Shown here piece by piece: positions 63,259 to 64,000 of a stretch of DNA of 64,000 nucleotides (positions are counted from its first letter, which is position 1; every line of letters starts with the position of its first letter). The stretch is from JACCVG01 sp963790245 (GTDB taxonomy: Bacteria; Actinomycetota; Thermoleophilia; Solirubrobacterales; Thermoleophilaceae). A program made the translations under genes and the position numbers. The stretch is taken from contig CAWBNP010000002.1 of assembly GCA_963790245.1 (NCBI GenBank), forward strand, positions 1,116,001 through 1,180,000, given 5' to 3'. The notes under the pieces were generated by a model. It was not told where the DNA came from, did no database searches, and saw only the letters and a list, made by a program, of their open reading frames with translations.

Positions 63259-64000
63259 ATGATCCCCGGCGCGCGACGGGCCGCCGTCGGCGGCCTTGCG
63301 CTGGTGGTCGGACTCGTCTTTGCGCTGCTGCTGATCGGGAGCGCCGATACCTACGAGGCGAAAGCGGTTCTCGAGCATGCCGACGGCCTCGTCGAGGGTG
63401 GCGAGGTGCAGGCCGGCGGGTTGAAAATCGGTGAGGTCACACGTATCGATCTCAATGACGAGGGGTTTCCGCTGATCACGATGGAGATCGACGAGGACTT
63501 TCGGATCACAGACGGCGGCCGAGCGGATCTCCGTCTTTTCTCCCTGTCCGGCGAGATCAACCGCTTCATCGACCTCGAGCTGGGCAAAGGAGCGCCTCTG
63601 CCGGACGGGGCGGTCCTTTCGCGGGCAACGACAGCCGCGCCGGAGGAGCTAGACCAGGTGCTGGAGACGCTGGATCGCGAGACTCGTGCCGATGTTCGTT
63701 CGCTGTTCGAATCGCTCGACGCCGCCACGACCGGTCGCGGGCCTGACATTGAAGCCGCTCTGTCCACCAGCGCCAAAGCGCTGAGCGAGCTGGCGGGCGT
63801 CGTCGGCCAGGTCAACGCCGACACCGAGGCGCTGCGGACTTTCGTGGTCAAGGGACGCCAGGTCGTCAGCGCGTTGGCCGAGGACCCTTCGGCCCTCGGC
63901 GGCACGATCGACGAGCTGGCCGTGCTGGCGAGGACGACGGCTCAGCAGCAGGACGCGCTCCGGGAAGGGCTCCAGCGCCTGCCGTCCGGACTCGCCGAGC
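63259..64000 (+). CDS. MCE-family protein, 3' end outside window
   Basis: At least 247 residues, still open at the window end. N-terminal anchor (about 9-28), MCE domain (about 33-120) with 'HADGLVEGGEVQAGGLKIGE', then the start of a long helical region. First mce gene of the right-hand yrbE-yrbE-mce operon. Binds or channels lipids in the envelope; substrate unknown. Confidence 0.87.
   Translation, partial: MIPGARRAAVGGLALVVGLVFALLLIGSADTYEAKAVLEHADGLVEGGEVQAGGLKIGEVTRIDLNDEGFPLITMEIDEDFRITDGGRADLRLFSLSGEINRFIDLELGKGAPLPDGAVLSRATTAAPEELDQVLETLDRETRADVRSLFESLDAATTGRGPDIEAALSTSAKALSELAGVVGQVNADTEALRTFVVKGRQVVSALAEDPSALGGTIDELAVLARTTAQQQDALREGLQRLPSGLAE

Noticed and set aside
1..64000. tRNA/rRNA genes, CRISPR arrays, insertion sequences, prophage or integrase genes
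   Set aside because: No cloverleaf with a GGTTCGA-type arm, no regularly spaced direct repeats, and no transposase or integrase motifs were seen on reading both strands; a tRNAscan or IS search could still find a missed element.

Overview
The window looks like the chromosome of a very GC-rich actinobacterium, most likely of the Thermoleophilia/Solirubrobacterales type. This rests on gene content: mce/yrbE clusters, an actinobacterial-type (group 1h) [NiFe] hydrogenase, a DUF3556-like membrane protein, bacterial P450s, many GTG/TTG starts, 1-4 nt stop/start overlaps and apparent leaderless promoters. The placement is inference from content, not from a marker gene. I saw no tRNA, rRNA, CRISPR array, insertion sequence or prophage.

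Layout. 1-4.2 kb: three coupled MCE-domain genes running off the left edge. 4.2-10.4 kb: a BASS-type transporter, a small secreted protein, a secreted alpha/beta-hydrolase, an epimerase, a YihY membrane protein and a tyrosine phosphatase. 10.4-16.2 kb: DUF3556-like protein plus FAD oxidoreductase, a TauE/SafE permease, and a PII-Amt pair with unusual residues in both proteins. 16.2-20.8 kb: a GH65 disaccharide phosphorylase coupled to a rare ORF fusing a type II NADH dehydrogenase to a beta-phosphoglucomutase-like HAD domain. 21.8-23.4 kb: Fur-family regulator (probably nickel-responsive), a NiCoT-like transporter and a small Cys protein behind a strong promoter and a 29-bp near-palindrome. 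23.4-37.2 kb: one 13.8-kb minus-strand operon with everything for a group 1h high-affinity H2-oxidising hydrogenase: hypC, a second HypC-like gene, hypD, hypE, small and large subunits, a frameshifted NifU-Rieske gene, three uncharacterised cluster proteins, the maturation protease, hypA, hypB, a double-SIS protein and hypF. A divergent MarR gene sits at its promoter.

37.8-46.7 kb: small catabolic-looking operons (NTF2-like, carboxymuconolactone decarboxylase-like, metallo-beta-lactamase, SDR, P450, acyltransferase, YeeE). A TetR regulator here has matching inverted repeats before its own gene and before a CMD-SDR operon. 46.7-52.8 kb: a methyltransferase, a winged-helix protein, and a P450-adenylate cyclase operon with a textbook CRP-type palindrome upstream, divergent from an aquaporin-ArsC pair. 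52.9-61.3 kb: an ArsR regulator and a tightly overlapping five-gene operon (metallo-beta-lactamase/rhodanese, ferritin-like protein, ferredoxin-NrfD fusion, molybdopterin oxidoreductase, SulP). I read it as a cytoplasmic persulfide-to-sulfite-to-sulfate oxidation and export module. 61.6-64 kb: a second mce operon (yrbE, yrbE, mce) running off the right edge.

Together the genes suggest a soil oligotroph that scavenges trace H2 and reduced sulfur for electrons, with dedicated nickel supply, ammonium uptake, disaccharide phosphorolysis and lipid/steroid import. The main new candidates are the sulfur operon, the NDH-2/HAD fusion, the frameshifted NifU-Rieske gene, the nickel-type operator, and the CRP and TetR sites.
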